A stretch of DNA of 64,000 nucleotides from Deltaproteobacteria bacterium (GTDB lineage: Bacteria; JAGRBM01; JAHCIT01), in assembly GCA_026129095.1 (NCBI GenBank), contig JAHCIT010000012.1, positions 8,210 through 72,209 on the forward strand. The letters are read 5' to 3'. Both the position numbers and the translations under genes were made by a program. Positions 8,607 to 17,332 of this stretch are shown one piece after another (position 1 is the first letter of the stretch; the number at the start of each line of letters is the position of its first letter). The notes under the pieces were generated by a model. That model saw nothing but the letters and a program-made list of their open reading frames with translations. It did not search any database and was not told the origin of the DNA.

Positions 8607-10406
8607 ATGGAAAAAGTACTGTTCATCAACCCGTACGGACCGTTCAACCTCGCCTGGGGCCGGGACATGATGGACCTGCTGCAGTCGCGTCTCGCGCGCG
8701 GGCACGGCATCTTCAACATGACCTCCCACATGCATACCTTCGCGCTGTACCTGCTGGCGGAGAATGTCGACAACCCCAGCACCGTTCTGGAGCATCCGCA
8801 CTGGGACGAGTTCATTGACGAGATCCGGAAGGGATACGACTACATCGCCATCCAGCTCAAGAGCGTCCATACGCCAAAGGTTGTCAAAATGATCAAGGCG
8901 ATCCGCAAGGAGGCGCCAAAGTCCAAGATCGTCGTTGGCGGATATGGCGTTTCATCGCTTTTCGTCAAGATGCCCGGCGACAAGGACCAGGACGGCGAGT
9001 TCATCCGCGAGAACGCCGATTTCCTCTGCCGTGAAGAGGGGATCAAGTTCATGCGGCGGCTTCTGAAGAATGACCCGATAGTGAAAAAGGTCAACCAGTA
9101 TCACATGCCCACCTGCGGATTTGCCCTGGCTGGTTTCCCGAATGCCCACCTGCGGCTGCCGGCTTTCCTGGTATCGCTGGGTTGCCCGGCAGGATGCGAC
9201 TTCTGCAACACATCGGCTTTCTTCCACCAGAAGAAGATATATATCGCCGAACCCGCGCAGATATATGACTTCATGAAGCATTACCAGAAGAAGCTGAACT
9301 CGGAGAACCTGAACGTGATTCTCTTTGACGAGGACATGTTCCTGAACCCCGAATACGTGCGGGAACTGGGCCGGCTGATCCGGTCTGACCGCAAGACATG
9401 GGGAATCCGGTGGTTCTCCTTCGGCTCGGTGCGGGCCCTGTCCCACTATGAGCCGGAAGAGCTGCGGGAGTGCGGTGTCGGAGCCATCTGGGTCGGTGTC
9501 GAATCGAGCCTGTGCGAGCAGAACAAGGACGAGATGAACCTCGCCAAGAGGGAAGGCGCGAAGAAGCCGCCTGAGGTCATAGACGGCCTCCAGCGGAACG
9601 GCATCGAGGTGATTGCGTCGTCTATCCTGGGATTCGACTTTCACACCCGTGATAACATCGAGCAGGACATTGACTACTTCGTCAACCTCAAGCCGACGTT
9701 CTACCAGATTGGTCCGCTCACACCCTGTCCCGGTACCAAGCTGTTCGAGAGGATGATGGCCGAAAACCGGGTGCTGGATCACTATAACTATACGGACTTC
9801 CATCTCTGGAAAGACAACGTGTACCAGCTCGCGCACTTCGAGGCCGGGGAGATGAAGAAGTATTTCGACATCGCCCACGAAAAACTCCGCACCCGGAACG
9901 GCCCGCCACTGATACAGATATTCGAATCAAACCTCCGGGCGTACGAGAACCTGAAGAACCAGAAGAGCGACTTCCTGCGCCACCAGGCGGAACTCTCCCG
10001 GCAGCGGGCCCAGAGCCTGACGCCGTTCATGAAGTCCGTGGCCCACCACGCCCCGTCTCCCGAAGTTCACAAGCGGGTGCGTGACCTGCTGGCAGCTGCG
10101 GAAAAGTCCTTTGGTCCCGAACCGCTGGCGGCTCGCGGGATCAAGAAGATCGTCGAGGCCGTTTATGACTGGCGAATGGACCGTGTCGAGGCGCAAGGCG
10201 AAGAGGTCAGGGAGTCCGATCCGCCACCGCGCTGGACCTACTATAACGAGGGCCCGGTGAAGAAGCCGGTTGTCAGGCGCGGCCGTGATGCCAGGCCGAC
10301 CTCCCGGCCATACGCAAGGGATTTCGGTGGCCTGTCGCTCGGTGCTGTCCGCGTGGATTTTCCCCGGCCGGCTGAAATCGCCCGCCGGGTGGGCCTGCGG
10401 CCATGA
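8607..10406 (+). CDS. B12-binding-type radical SAM protein (paralogue of the gene at 51.1 kb)
   Basis: 599 residues. The N-terminal part (about 1-150) looks like a cobalamin-binding Rossmann domain with IVVGGYGVSSLF in place of a canonical DxHxxG. The radical SAM cluster motif CPAGCDFC is at residues 193-200, preceded by FLVSLG, and is followed by ILFDEDMFL, GVESS and ILGFDF strands. The C-terminal 150 residues are highly charged helices of unknown role ending in a basic, Pro-rich tail. AAGGAG precedes the ATG. The PEBP gene overlaps its end by ATGA. It is similar in length and layout to the protein at 51089-52885. Substrate unknown; methylation or rearrangement of a lipid-like molecule is only a guess from the context. 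Confidence 0.85.
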   Translation: MEKVLFINPYGPFNLAWGRDMMDLLQSRLARGHGIFNMTSHMHTFALYLLAENVDNPSTVLEHPHWDEFIDEIRKGYDYIAIQLKSVHTPKVVKMIKAIRKEAPKSKIVVGGYGVSSLFVKMPGDKDQDGEFIRENADFLCREEGIKFMRRLLKNDPIVKKVNQYHMPTCGFALAGFPNAHLRLPAFLVSLGCPAGCDFCNTSAFFHQKKIYIAEPAQIYDFMKHYQKKLNSENLNVILFDEDMFLNPEYVRELGRLIRSDRKTWGIRWFSFGSVRALSHYEPEELRECGVGAIWVGVESSLCEQNKDEMNLAKREGAKKPPEVIDGLQRNGIEVIASSILGFDFHTRDNIEQDIDYFVNLKPTFYQIGPLTPCPGTKLFERMMAENRVLDHYNYTDFHLWKDNVYQLAHFEAGEMKKYFDIAHEKLRTRNGPPLIQIFESNLRAYENLKNQKSDFLRHQAELSRQRAQSLTPFMKSVAHHAPSPEVHKRVRDLLAAAEKSFGPEPLAARGIKKIVEAVYDWRMDRVEAQGEEVRESDPPPRWTYYNEGPVKKPVVRRGRDARPTSRPYARDFGGLSLGAVRVDFPRPAEIARRVGLRP

Positions 10407-10873
10407 AACTCGCCAGCACGGCGTTTGGCGACAAGGCCCGAATCCCAGCGGTTCATACCCGGACCGGCGGGCAGCCCGACCGTTCTCCCGAACTGGTTTG
10501 GACAGGGGCTCCCGCCGGTACCCGGAGCTTTGCGCTGCTGTGCATTGATCCGCATCCGGTGGCCCGGAACTGGGTTCACTGGATCATTTTCGATATCCCG
10601 CCCGCTGCCGGGGGACTAAAGGCCGGACAGCCCTGTACGGAACGGCTTCCGGATGGCTCCCGGCAGGGCCGTAACGGTTACGGGGATATCGGGTGGGGAG
10701 GCCCCCAGCCACCCCCGGGAACAGGCGATCATCCGTACGAGTTCACGCTGTATGCGCTTGATGCAGACAGGCTCGACGTCAAGGCGACGGCCCCGTCCGT
10801 GGAGGAAGTGCGGAAATCCATGCCAAGCCATGTCCTCGGTCAGGCGGCACTGGTTGGCTACTACTCCCAGTAA
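10403..10873 (+). CDS. YbhB/YbcL (PEBP) family protein
   Basis: 156 residues with the phosphatidylethanolamine-binding-protein core: SPELVWTGAPAGTRSFALLCIDPHP, then NWVHWIIFDIP, then GYGDIGWGGPQPP and GDHPYEFTLYALDAD. These segments form the conserved anion-binding pocket of bacterial YbhB/YbcL proteins. No signal peptide is visible. The start codon overlaps the stop of the preceding radical SAM gene, so the two are translationally coupled. The biochemical role of bacterial PEBPs is generally undefined, and here the context only ties it to the radical SAM enzyme. Confidence 0.88.
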   Translation: MKLASTAFGDKARIPAVHTRTGGQPDRSPELVWTGAPAGTRSFALLCIDPHPVARNWVHWIIFDIPPAAGGLKAGQPCTERLPDGSRQGRNGYGDIGWGGPQPPPGTGDHPYEFTLYALDADRLDVKATAPSVEEVRKSMPSHVLGQAALVGYYSQ

Positions 10874-10921
10874 CCCGCCATGAGATGAAACTGCAGGGTT
10901 TGTGGCCCTGCGAGGTTCCCC

Positions 10922-12262
10922 GTGGAGATCATGTCCCATACCGATGTCGTGGGCCTGTTTGCCGGTTTGGGGCTTCTGCTGCTCTCCACCCGGTTTCTGG
11001 GAAACTGGGCTGAACGGTTCAGGTTGCCATGCGTTTTCGGCGAACTCCTGGCAGGAGTGATACTCGGCCCCACCATCCTGGGGCGCGTCTTCCCGGATGC
11101 GATCCGGATGCTTTTCCCCACGTCAGGACCGCCGGCCGTGGTGTTCAATGCCATTACCATCCTGGGCATTTCTGCATTTCTGCTCCTCTCCGGGCTTGAG
11201 ATCGGGCTGACCAGAATCCGCCAGAGGGCGGGGCTGATTCTTGCCGTCAGTGCCGGAGGGTTTCTCGTCCCCTTTGTCACAGGAATCCTGTCGGCCAGTT
11301 TCCTGATGGATCACGCCGGGCCATCGGCGTCACCGTTGATCTTCACGCTGTTTTTCGCGACAGCAATGTCCATCACGGCGTTGCCGGTCATCGTCAAGAT
11401 CCTCAAGGACTTGAAAGCCCTCCAGAATCAGACGGGCGCAGTGGTGATTGCCGCTGCCTCGATCAATGACCTGGGCGGCTGGCTCTTGATTGCCCTGATC
11501 CTGAAGCTGATGCCGGCGGACAAGGTGGCCATATCAGAGGTGGCTGTTACCGGGCTTTCGGTCGTGGCGTTCGTTGCCATCATGCTGACGCTTGGCCGGA
11601 TGATTTTCCGGTATGTCCTGGTGCGCCGTGGCGGAGTCCCTCCGGAGCATGGCTCGCTGTTTGTCTATGTGCTCGGACTGGGCTGCCTGTCGGCGGCCTT
11701 CGCGGAATGGCTGGGCGTGCACGCAATCTTTGGCGCGTTTGTCCTGGGGCTGGCTCTTGGCGACCTGCATCATGTCAGGAGCCATGTCGCCGCCGGGATT
11801 GAGCGCTTTGTCACACTTGTCATGGCACCGCTGTTCTTTGGCAGCATCGGGCTTCAGGTTGATTTCGCAGCCAGCTTTGATGGGGGACTGATCGTGATGG
11901 TGCTGGCACTGGCCAGCGCCGGGAAACTGCTGGGTTCCTATGCCGGAGCCCGGATGGGCGGCCTGGATGCACAGCGTTCCTGGGCGACCGGATTTGCCAT
12001 GAATGCCCGTGGTGCGATGGAGATCGCCGTTGGCACTGTCGCGCTGCGGGCCGGGATCATATCTGGACCGCTTTTTGTCGCGCTGGTCATCATGTCGGTT
12101 GGAACGTCACTGCTTGCTGCGCTGGCGCTCAAGGTTTTGCTCGTCAATGCCGGAAGTCCAGCCGTTGCGGATATGGAGGCGGACGTCAGGTATTCGACGA
12201 GTCTTGGTGGCAGCGAGTTTACGGTTTCCGTGGAAGCTGCCGGCTCAGTCCGGCAGATGTAG
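10922..12262 (+). CDS. CPA2-family cation:proton antiporter
   Basis: 446 residues, about 12 predicted membrane segments, with the NhaA-like fold signatures LPCVFGELLAGVILGPTILG near the start, the unwound-helix ND motif in AAASINDLGGWLL, and ATGFAMNARGAMEIAVGTVALR near the C-terminus. It has no C-terminal RCK/TrkA-N domain, unlike KefB/KefC. The frame begins with GTG at 10922 preceded by GAGG; an ATG at 10931 is an equally reasonable start. A short hairpin (GCAGGG/CCCTGC, 10893-10911) lies just upstream. Its stop overlaps the 3' end of the convergent radical SAM gene by 18 bp. Confidence 0.88.
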   Translation: MEIMSHTDVVGLFAGLGLLLLSTRFLGNWAERFRLPCVFGELLAGVILGPTILGRVFPDAIRMLFPTSGPPAVVFNAITILGISAFLLLSGLEIGLTRIRQRAGLILAVSAGGFLVPFVTGILSASFLMDHAGPSASPLIFTLFFATAMSITALPVIVKILKDLKALQNQTGAVVIAAASINDLGGWLLIALILKLMPADKVAISEVAVTGLSVVAFVAIMLTLGRMIFRYVLVRRGGVPPEHGSLFVYVLGLGCLSAAFAEWLGVHAIFGAFVLGLALGDLHHVRSHVAAGIERFVTLVMAPLFFGSIGLQVDFAASFDGGLIVMVLALASAGKLLGSYAGARMGGLDAQRSWATGFAMNARGAMEIAVGTVALRAGIISGPLFVALVIMSVGTSLLAALALKVLLVNAGSPAVADMEADVRYSTSLGGSEFTVSVEAAGSVRQM

Positions 12263-13162
12263 CTGCCGGGCGGCGACCGCCGGGTTCTCCAGCGCAGCGG
12301 CCATTTCGAACACAACCCAGGCCCCGCATCGGTCGCAGTCCACGTCGTTTCCGTAACAGCAGAAGGGTGAAACCAGTGTCCGGCCCGAAAGGTACAGCGG
12401 CAGTATCAGCTGCTTCGCCGGGCAGTTTCCCGTGATCTTCCCGGGGTTATTTTCCGACAGCATCATTTCGAGCGAACGAGTGCGGTTCCGTATGAGGCCG
12501 CCCATCTGCTTCTTCAGTTCCATGACTAGCCGTATGGCATCGTCGCGCTGCCTTACGCTTTCCCATGCGTTCCCGGTCGTGTCATTGCGGGCCGGTACGT
12601 GGAAGGAAAATGTCAGATGACGGAACGGGCTTCTGGAGATGATCTCGACGAACTCGGGCAGCGAATCCTGGTTGCGTCTTGTCACCACGCACTGGCACTG
12701 CACCACATGGGGAAATCCGGAGGGGAGGCGGCCCATGTTGTCCATCACCCGCCGGAACACGCCTTCGCCCCGGATTGAGTCGTTGAGTGCTTCGGGTCCG
12801 TCCAGCGAGATGACGTAGAGCAGGTTTTCCGTCACATCCGAGAAATCGGCCAAGGGAATGGTCCCGTTCGTCGTGATGGTATTGCGTGCAAACAGCGGCA
12901 ATCCCCTGCGGAGCAGGTCTTTCTTGATGAGAGGCTCTCCACCCATCCAGAGCATTGCACCGATGCGGTGACGGTCACGTATCTCCCTGATCTGGGCCAG
13001 GAGATCATCGTCGGACGGCTCGGATACCGGCTGGTTCGGATTGCCGTCGCGGTAGACGAAGCAATGGGAGCAGTGCAGGTTGCACCGGTTGGTGATGTTG
13101 ACGATCGCCTGCGGATAGAAACGCGCAGGAACTGCACTCTGGTTCACCGTTTCGGTATCCAC
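12245..13162 (-). CDS. Radical SAM protein with Cys-rich C-terminus
   Basis: 305 residues from a GTG at 13162 preceded by GGAGG with 8-bp spacing. The cluster motif CNLHCSHC lies at about residues 27-34 in VNITNRCNLHCSHCF, followed by LWMGGEP and a SLDGPEALNDSIRG strand, all typical of the MoaA/PqqE-like radical SAM core. The C-terminal region has CPAKQL and CCYGNDVDCDRCG, which could bind an auxiliary iron-sulfur cluster in SPASM fashion, but the spacing is not a standard SPASM. It is transcribed toward the antiporter and diverges from the GMC oxidoreductase. Function unknown; it may modify a peptide or a cofactor. Confidence 0.8.
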   Translation of the reverse strand: MDTETVNQSAVPARFYPQAIVNITNRCNLHCSHCFVYRDGNPNQPVSEPSDDDLLAQIREIRDRHRIGAMLWMGGEPLIKKDLLRRGLPLFARNTITTNGTIPLADFSDVTENLLYVISLDGPEALNDSIRGEGVFRRVMDNMGRLPSGFPHVVQCQCVVTRRNQDSLPEFVEIISRSPFRHLTFSFHVPARNDTTGNAWESVRQRDDAIRLVMELKKQMGGLIRNRTRSLEMMLSENNPGKITGNCPAKQLILPLYLSGRTLVSPFCCYGNDVDCDRCGAWVVFEMAAALENPAVAARQLHLPD

Positions 13163-13187
13163 TGGGGAAGGCCTCCACTCACAGATA

Positions 13188-13222
13188 TTACAACAGGATG
13201 TCTAATATGCCTACAGTTGTAA
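13188..13222. repeat. AT-rich inverted repeat in the divergent intergenic region
   Basis: TTACAAC at 13188-13194 is repeated inverted as GTTGTAA at 13216-13222, followed by a short T-run. It lies between the divergent radical SAM gene and the GMC oxidoreductase gene, in a stretch noticeably richer in A+T than its neighbours. It may be a promoter-region operator or a weak hairpin; I cannot tell which. Confidence 0.35.
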
Positions 13223-13317
13223 TTTTTCTGACTGTAAAACTTCCGTGCAATCCAGCACAGCGATGAGGGACTGCCGCCCATTGAAAGTAGCTGCTGCCTG
13301 TCCATATTCGGCGGTCT

Positions 13318-13333
13318 TATGACACGTGCCATA
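13318..13333. promoter_or_regulatory. TATGA-N6-TCATA-type operator (one mismatch)
   Basis: TATGA-CACGTG-CCATA, 9 of 10 positions of the palindrome that recurs before denitrification genes in this window. It lies 66 bp before the GMC oxidoreductase start and so could place that gene under the Crp/Fnr regulator encoded at 36.1 kb. Confidence 0.6.
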
Positions 13334-13398
13334 GGTTACCGGTGTCTTTTCCCGCACACTGGAAACTGCAGACCAGACCACGTTGTCCCAGGAGCGCC

Positions 13399-14826
13399 AT
13401 GGAGACGGACATTCACAGCGATATTTGTGTGATCGGTTCTGGTGCCGGAGGGGCGGCACTGGCCGCCGAAATGGCACTGGCCGGAGCGTCCGTGTCGGTC
13501 CTGGAGGCGGGAGGTGAGGCACCCCGCGCAATGCTCGGCGAATCCGGGCTCCAAAGTGCCATCCGTGCCATCAGGAGCGGAAGCTACGTCGTTTCCAGCG
13601 GCGGCTGGATTCCACCGCGAGTGGTCCTTCACGGACGCTGCGAGGGCGGTTCCACGGCCATCAATACCGGCAACTGTTTTCCGCTGCCGGAGTCCATCCA
13701 CAGTGCATGGAAGAGGGCCGGAGCTCCTGATCTTTCTGATTACTACCGCCGGGTAGATACCTTCCTGCAGGTGTCGGAAGCCGGTGCGGAACTGCTGGGA
13801 AACAACGGCCGGAAACTTCTGGAAGGCATCCGGAACCGGGGCTGGAAGGGTGGGCCAATGCCCCGCAATGCCCCCGGATGCACGGGCCGGACGATCTGCA
13901 TCCTGGGCTGCCCGGAAGAGGCCAAGCGCGGCACCAACATCTCCTATCTTCCGGTGGCACGGAAGAAAGGTGCCGGAGTTTATCTGAATACCCGTGCCGT
14001 CCGCATCCGGTTCGCGGGCCGCCGGGCCAGTTGCGCCGAAACCATTTCCACCCGTGATGGCGTCCGGAGGACATTCCATGCCGACCAGATCGTTCTTGCC
14101 GGAGGCAGCCTTTACACGCCCGCGCTGCTTCAGAGGTCAGGCGTTGACACCGCAGGTGTGGGCGAAAACCTTTCCATCCATCCGGCGTTTCTCCTGATTC
14201 CGCACTTCCCCGGACCGGTGGAGATGGGGCCGCCATCCATTCCGCAAAGTGCGTACTGCAGCGAGTTCCTGGAGTCCGAGGGGTTTCTGCTCCTCAACCA
14301 GTCGGTTCCCCAGGCGCTCATGGCTCCCCTTCTGGCCGCGCTTGGCCAGATCGGCGCCCTCTCTCGCGGTTCCAGCGCAGGCCTGTGGGCAGCACTTGTT
14401 CATGATGAAGGAACTGGTTCCGTGTCCAGTGACGGGGGGGATGGCTACCGGATCAGTTACCGGCTGACGGATTCGGTCCGCCGCTCGGCGCGAAAGGCGA
14501 TGCTGCGGCTTGCGGAGGCGGCATTCACGGCTGGCGCCACTGCGGTCACGCCGGTTGTGCTGGGGACACGCCAGTTCAGGGATTCGGGAGCGCTTGACCG
14601 CTGGCTTCCCGATCCTCTTCCGGAAAGACGGGTAGTCACGGGTGGTTTTCATCCGATGGGCACCTGTTCAATCGGACGGGTGTGCGAAGGTTCCGGACAG
14701 GTCCGGGGATACGAGCATCTCTACGTGGCCGATGCCAGCCTGTTCCCGTCGGCTTCCGGCGTTACTCCGCAGATGTCGGTCATGGCGCTGGCCACATCGG
14801 TAGCCGCCGGCCTTCTGGCAAACTGA
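13399..14826 (+). CDS. GMC-family FAD oxidoreductase
   Basis: 475 residues from the ATG at 13399, which has AGGAG immediately upstream; an earlier in-frame ATG at 13342 would add residues before the FAD motif. The dinucleotide-binding motif IGSGAGGAALAAEMALAGASVSVLEAG is at the N-terminus. The middle has GGSTAINTGNCFPLPE and the VLAGGSLYTPALLQRSG strand, and the C-terminus has GGFHPMGTCSIG and LYVADASLFPSASGVTPQMSVMALA, the GMC C-terminal signature containing the active-site His. GMC enzymes oxidise alcohols, including sterols and long-chain alcohols. It is preceded by a TATGA-type operator and followed, convergently, by an SCP2-type gene. Confidence 0.88.
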   Translation: METDIHSDICVIGSGAGGAALAAEMALAGASVSVLEAGGEAPRAMLGESGLQSAIRAIRSGSYVVSSGGWIPPRVVLHGRCEGGSTAINTGNCFPLPESIHSAWKRAGAPDLSDYYRRVDTFLQVSEAGAELLGNNGRKLLEGIRNRGWKGGPMPRNAPGCTGRTICILGCPEEAKRGTNISYLPVARKKGAGVYLNTRAVRIRFAGRRASCAETISTRDGVRRTFHADQIVLAGGSLYTPALLQRSGVDTAGVGENLSIHPAFLLIPHFPGPVEMGPPSIPQSAYCSEFLESEGFLLLNQSVPQALMAPLLAALGQIGALSRGSSAGLWAALVHDEGTGSVSSDGGDGYRISYRLTDSVRRSARKAMLRLAEAAFTAGATAVTPVVLGTRQFRDSGALDRWLPDPLPERRVVTGGFHPMGTCSIGRVCEGSGQVRGYEHLYVADASLFPSASGVTPQMSVMALATSVAAGLLAN

Positions 14827-14889
14827 GAGCCGGGTAACGTATGCGATAAAGCACGGATCTGCCGTCTTGTGACGGAATATCCGGTAAAC

Positions 14890-15537
14890 CTACCGTCGTT
14901 CCTTCATGTAGCTTTTGAGGAACGTCATTCCTGTATCGATGAGTGGCAGGACGTTCGCCACCAGTCCCATCAGGATCGACATGTCCCCGTCCAGTCGGAC
15001 CTTGCCGGCCATGAATGCCTCCTGGGGAGACTGGCCCTTTTCGACGATGTCGAGAAGATCGGTTTCACTCGTTTGCACGGTGCAGGTGGGAGCGTCCGTA
15101 TTGATGCCGCCGAAACCCACAAACAGGGACTCGTCCGTTCCGCTGGCCGTCGTCAGCGTAAACCGGATCGTCCCCTGGATCTGGGCCCGGAGCGAATCGA
15201 TGAGTTCCTGCGTGATGAACCCGGTGGCCGTCTGAAGCGGACCGCTGATATCGATGGCATCCAGGTCCCCCGCTTCGGAAGCGGCCCGTTCGAGTGCTGT
15301 CATGAGAGCGCCCGGCGGCAGCACCACCGTGACGTATGCCATTTCGGATTTACCGGGCCTGATTGACACCGTCCCGTTCTCAATGAGAGCGGCCCAGTGG
15401 CCCGTATCCGGAATGTGTATCTGGACCGTATCCCGGATCGGACCGAACGATACTCCGGCCAGCTTCGAGCTGATCAGTTCGGGCAGCAGCCGGTCCATCA
15501 GTTCCTTCGGGGTCATGTCGGTGTTGATCTGTACCAT
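14890..15537 (-). CDS. SCP2 sterol-binding domain protein
   Basis: 215 residues from the ATG at 15537, preceded by AGGAGA with 8-bp spacing; upstream in-frame starts run into the neighbouring gene. The segment SLFVGFGGINTDAPTCTVQTSETDLLDIVEKGQSPQEAFMAGKVRLDGDMSILMGL, read in parts, has the typical SCP2 C-terminal pattern: a beta-strand, a loop, then the MxGK-x-x-x-GD motif. SCP2 proteins bind sterols, hopanoid-like lipids or fatty acyl-CoAs in a hydrophobic tunnel. It is the second gene of a two-gene operon behind the phytoene-desaturase-like flavoprotein, which suggests lipid delivery to that enzyme. It is related to the smaller SCP2-like gene at 23.4 kb. Confidence 0.75.
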   Translation of the reverse strand: MVQINTDMTPKELMDRLLPELISSKLAGVSFGPIRDTVQIHIPDTGHWAALIENGTVSIRPGKSEMAYVTVVLPPGALMTALERAASEAGDLDAIDISGPLQTATGFITQELIDSLRAQIQGTIRFTLTTASGTDESLFVGFGGINTDAPTCTVQTSETDLLDIVEKGQSPQEAFMAGKVRLDGDMSILMGLVANVLPLIDTGMTFLKSYMKERR

Positions 15538-15563
15538 TGTCGGTTTCTCCTGTTCGTGAAGTT

Positions 15564-17108
15564 TCAGACAAATGCGCGCATCCGGTCCTGGTCTATGAGA
15601 TCGGCGCAATCCATTCCGGACTGGCAGGCGAGCTCGGTGCCGACGCCCCGGCCTCCGGCGCAGTCGCCCGCCAGATACAGCCCCCTGACCGGCGTGCGGT
15701 GACCAGGGCGCTGGCGGCCCACCTGATCCGGGGTCTGAGCGGTCGTGACGGCCGCACCCGAACTTTTCCCAACCCATCCGGCGATGGCCCGGACGGAAAA
15801 CATGTCTTCGAAGATGATGTTTTCCCTAAGCCCCGGGATCATGGCGTAGAGCGTTTGGCGGAGGTTTTCGAGCCAGGCCTTCTCGCCGTCCTGGAGTTCG
15901 ACATCCGCCGTGGGAGCCACCGCGCAGGCGGTGATGATCTGCTGGCCGGGCGGAGCAAGGGAAGGATCGAAGTTGCTGGGAATGGGGCTGTAGATAGGGG
16001 TGTATTTTGGCAAGACGCCCGAATCCATCTGCCGGAAAGTTTCCAGCAGCATGGTACGGTTGATCTCCCGGCGACCGATCTTCAGCGGCGAACCGCCAAC
16101 AACGCAGCCGACTTCGGTAATCTTCTTGCGGACCCCGATTTTCGCCTGAACCGCGATATAGCTTCCCTTGATGGCTTCCACCCGCTCGATATAGGCGCTG
16201 GTGAGATGCTCCTTGCCGGCCATACGGAACATTGTGTCCTTGACGGATGAGGTCGAAACGACGACCGGTGCGTGAAACTCCGCGCCGTTCTTCAGCCGGA
16301 CGCCCCTGACACGTCCGTTGCTGATGAGGATCTTCTCGACCGGTGCCCCGGTGAGCACCCGTGCGCCGTGCTGCTCCGCCCCTTTCAGGAACGTCCGGGG
16401 GATGGCCACCGCTCCACCCATCGGGTAACCGAGGTTGTTGTCCTGGATGAAGTGCTGGAGATTCCAGATCGATTCACCAGCCGATGCCTGCCATGTGGGC
16501 AGGATGAAATAGAGGCCGAGCAGAAATCCCACCGCGCCGTGGACGAACGTGTCGTCCGTATACCGGCTCATGAACTCGTCGATGGTCCGGTGATTCCACT
16601 TCTCGATCTCTTTTGGCGGCATCGTGAGGATGTCGAAGAACATGCGGGCCATGACCGGGATGGCGGAAACCGGAAGCCCCGACTGGTAGAAGCCGATCAG
16701 CCCGAACAGCGGGAGCATCCACTGCTCCGGGGGCGACTTGAGATCCATGTTCAGGCCGCGGAACCAGACCATCCGTTTTGCGTGGCGGAACTTGAGCGGA
16801 GTGCCCATCCCCAGCCGCCGCGTGCATTCCCCGAACGGTCCCTTGTTTCCCCGGATGAACATGTGGGTGCCCATGTCCACATGGAAGCCGTCTTTCTCGT
16901 ACCAGGAGCAGGATCCACCCACACGCGGGTTCTTTTCCAGGATCAGTGTCCGGAAGCCGTGAGAGGCAAGGATGGCTCCGCAGGCCGACCCGCCCATGCC
17001 CGTACCGATCACGATCGCATCATAGCCCTGACTGTCGCCGAAGGTGGCGGCTTTCCGGGTACCGGGCCGCTGCGGACGGCGTCTGGCTGCTGGCTCTGCC
17101 TTTGTCAC
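15564..17108 (-). CDS. Phytoene-desaturase-like FAD-dependent oxidoreductase (copy 1)
   Basis: 514 residues from the GTG at 17108 with AAGGAAG five bases upstream; a longer frame to 17189 lacks a good ribosome site. The N-terminal FAD motif is DAIVIGTGMGGSACGAILASHGFRTLILEKN, then GGSCSWYEKDGFHVDMGTHMF. The C-terminal motif is VRGLYLAGDCAGGRGVGTELACQSG. These are the marks of the CrtI/retinol-saturase/amine-oxidase superfamily. No CrtB or CrtE gene is nearby, so carotenoid synthesis is not supported. It is followed by the SCP2 gene and diverges from a hemerythrin gene; two TATGA-type operators lie in the shared promoter region. Confidence 0.82.
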   Translation of the reverse strand: MTKAEPAARRRPQRPGTRKAATFGDSQGYDAIVIGTGMGGSACGAILASHGFRTLILEKNPRVGGSCSWYEKDGFHVDMGTHMFIRGNKGPFGECTRRLGMGTPLKFRHAKRMVWFRGLNMDLKSPPEQWMLPLFGLIGFYQSGLPVSAIPVMARMFFDILTMPPKEIEKWNHRTIDEFMSRYTDDTFVHGAVGFLLGLYFILPTWQASAGESIWNLQHFIQDNNLGYPMGGAVAIPRTFLKGAEQHGARVLTGAPVEKILISNGRVRGVRLKNGAEFHAPVVVSTSSVKDTMFRMAGKEHLTSAYIERVEAIKGSYIAVQAKIGVRKKITEVGCVVGGSPLKIGRREINRTMLLETFRQMDSGVLPKYTPIYSPIPSNFDPSLAPPGQQIITACAVAPTADVELQDGEKAWLENLRQTLYAMIPGLRENIIFEDMFSVRAIAGWVGKSSGAAVTTAQTPDQVGRQRPGHRTPVRGLYLAGDCAGGRGVGTELACQSGMDCADLIDQDRMRAFV

Positions 17109-17217
17109 TGGTTCTTCCTTATTGAACGGGCACAATCGGCTGAAAGGTTCCCGGTCTGGAAATGACGCATGTGTCAGTCGTCTCTCCAAAGAGATAGGCG
17201 CAGGGGGCCACGCCCGA

Positions 17218-17233
17218 TATGACAGGCCTCATA
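17218..17233. promoter_or_regulatory. TATGA-N6-TCATA operator (perfect)
   Basis: TATGA-CAGGCC-TCATA between the divergent flavoprotein (start 17108) and hemerythrin (start about 17333) genes. It pairs with the near-copy at 17252-17267, which is almost its reverse complement. Confidence 0.75.
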
Positions 17234-17251
17234 CTGGCTGCAACCACTCCA

Positions 17252-17267
17252 TATGTGGCCTGTCATA
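17252..17267. promoter_or_regulatory. Second, inverted copy of the operator (one mismatch)
   Basis: TATGT-GGCCTG-TCATA, 34 bp downstream of the first site measured centre to centre (about three helical turns). Fifteen of its 16 bases match the reverse complement of the 17218 site. The pair can also form an 11-bp stem (TATGACAGGCC with GGCCTGTCATA). Confidence 0.65.
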
Positions 17268-17332
17268 ACGGCGATGCTTTCCGCCGCTGATACTGGACGC
17301 CGAGATCACCTGCAGGGGGGTATTTGCAGCTT

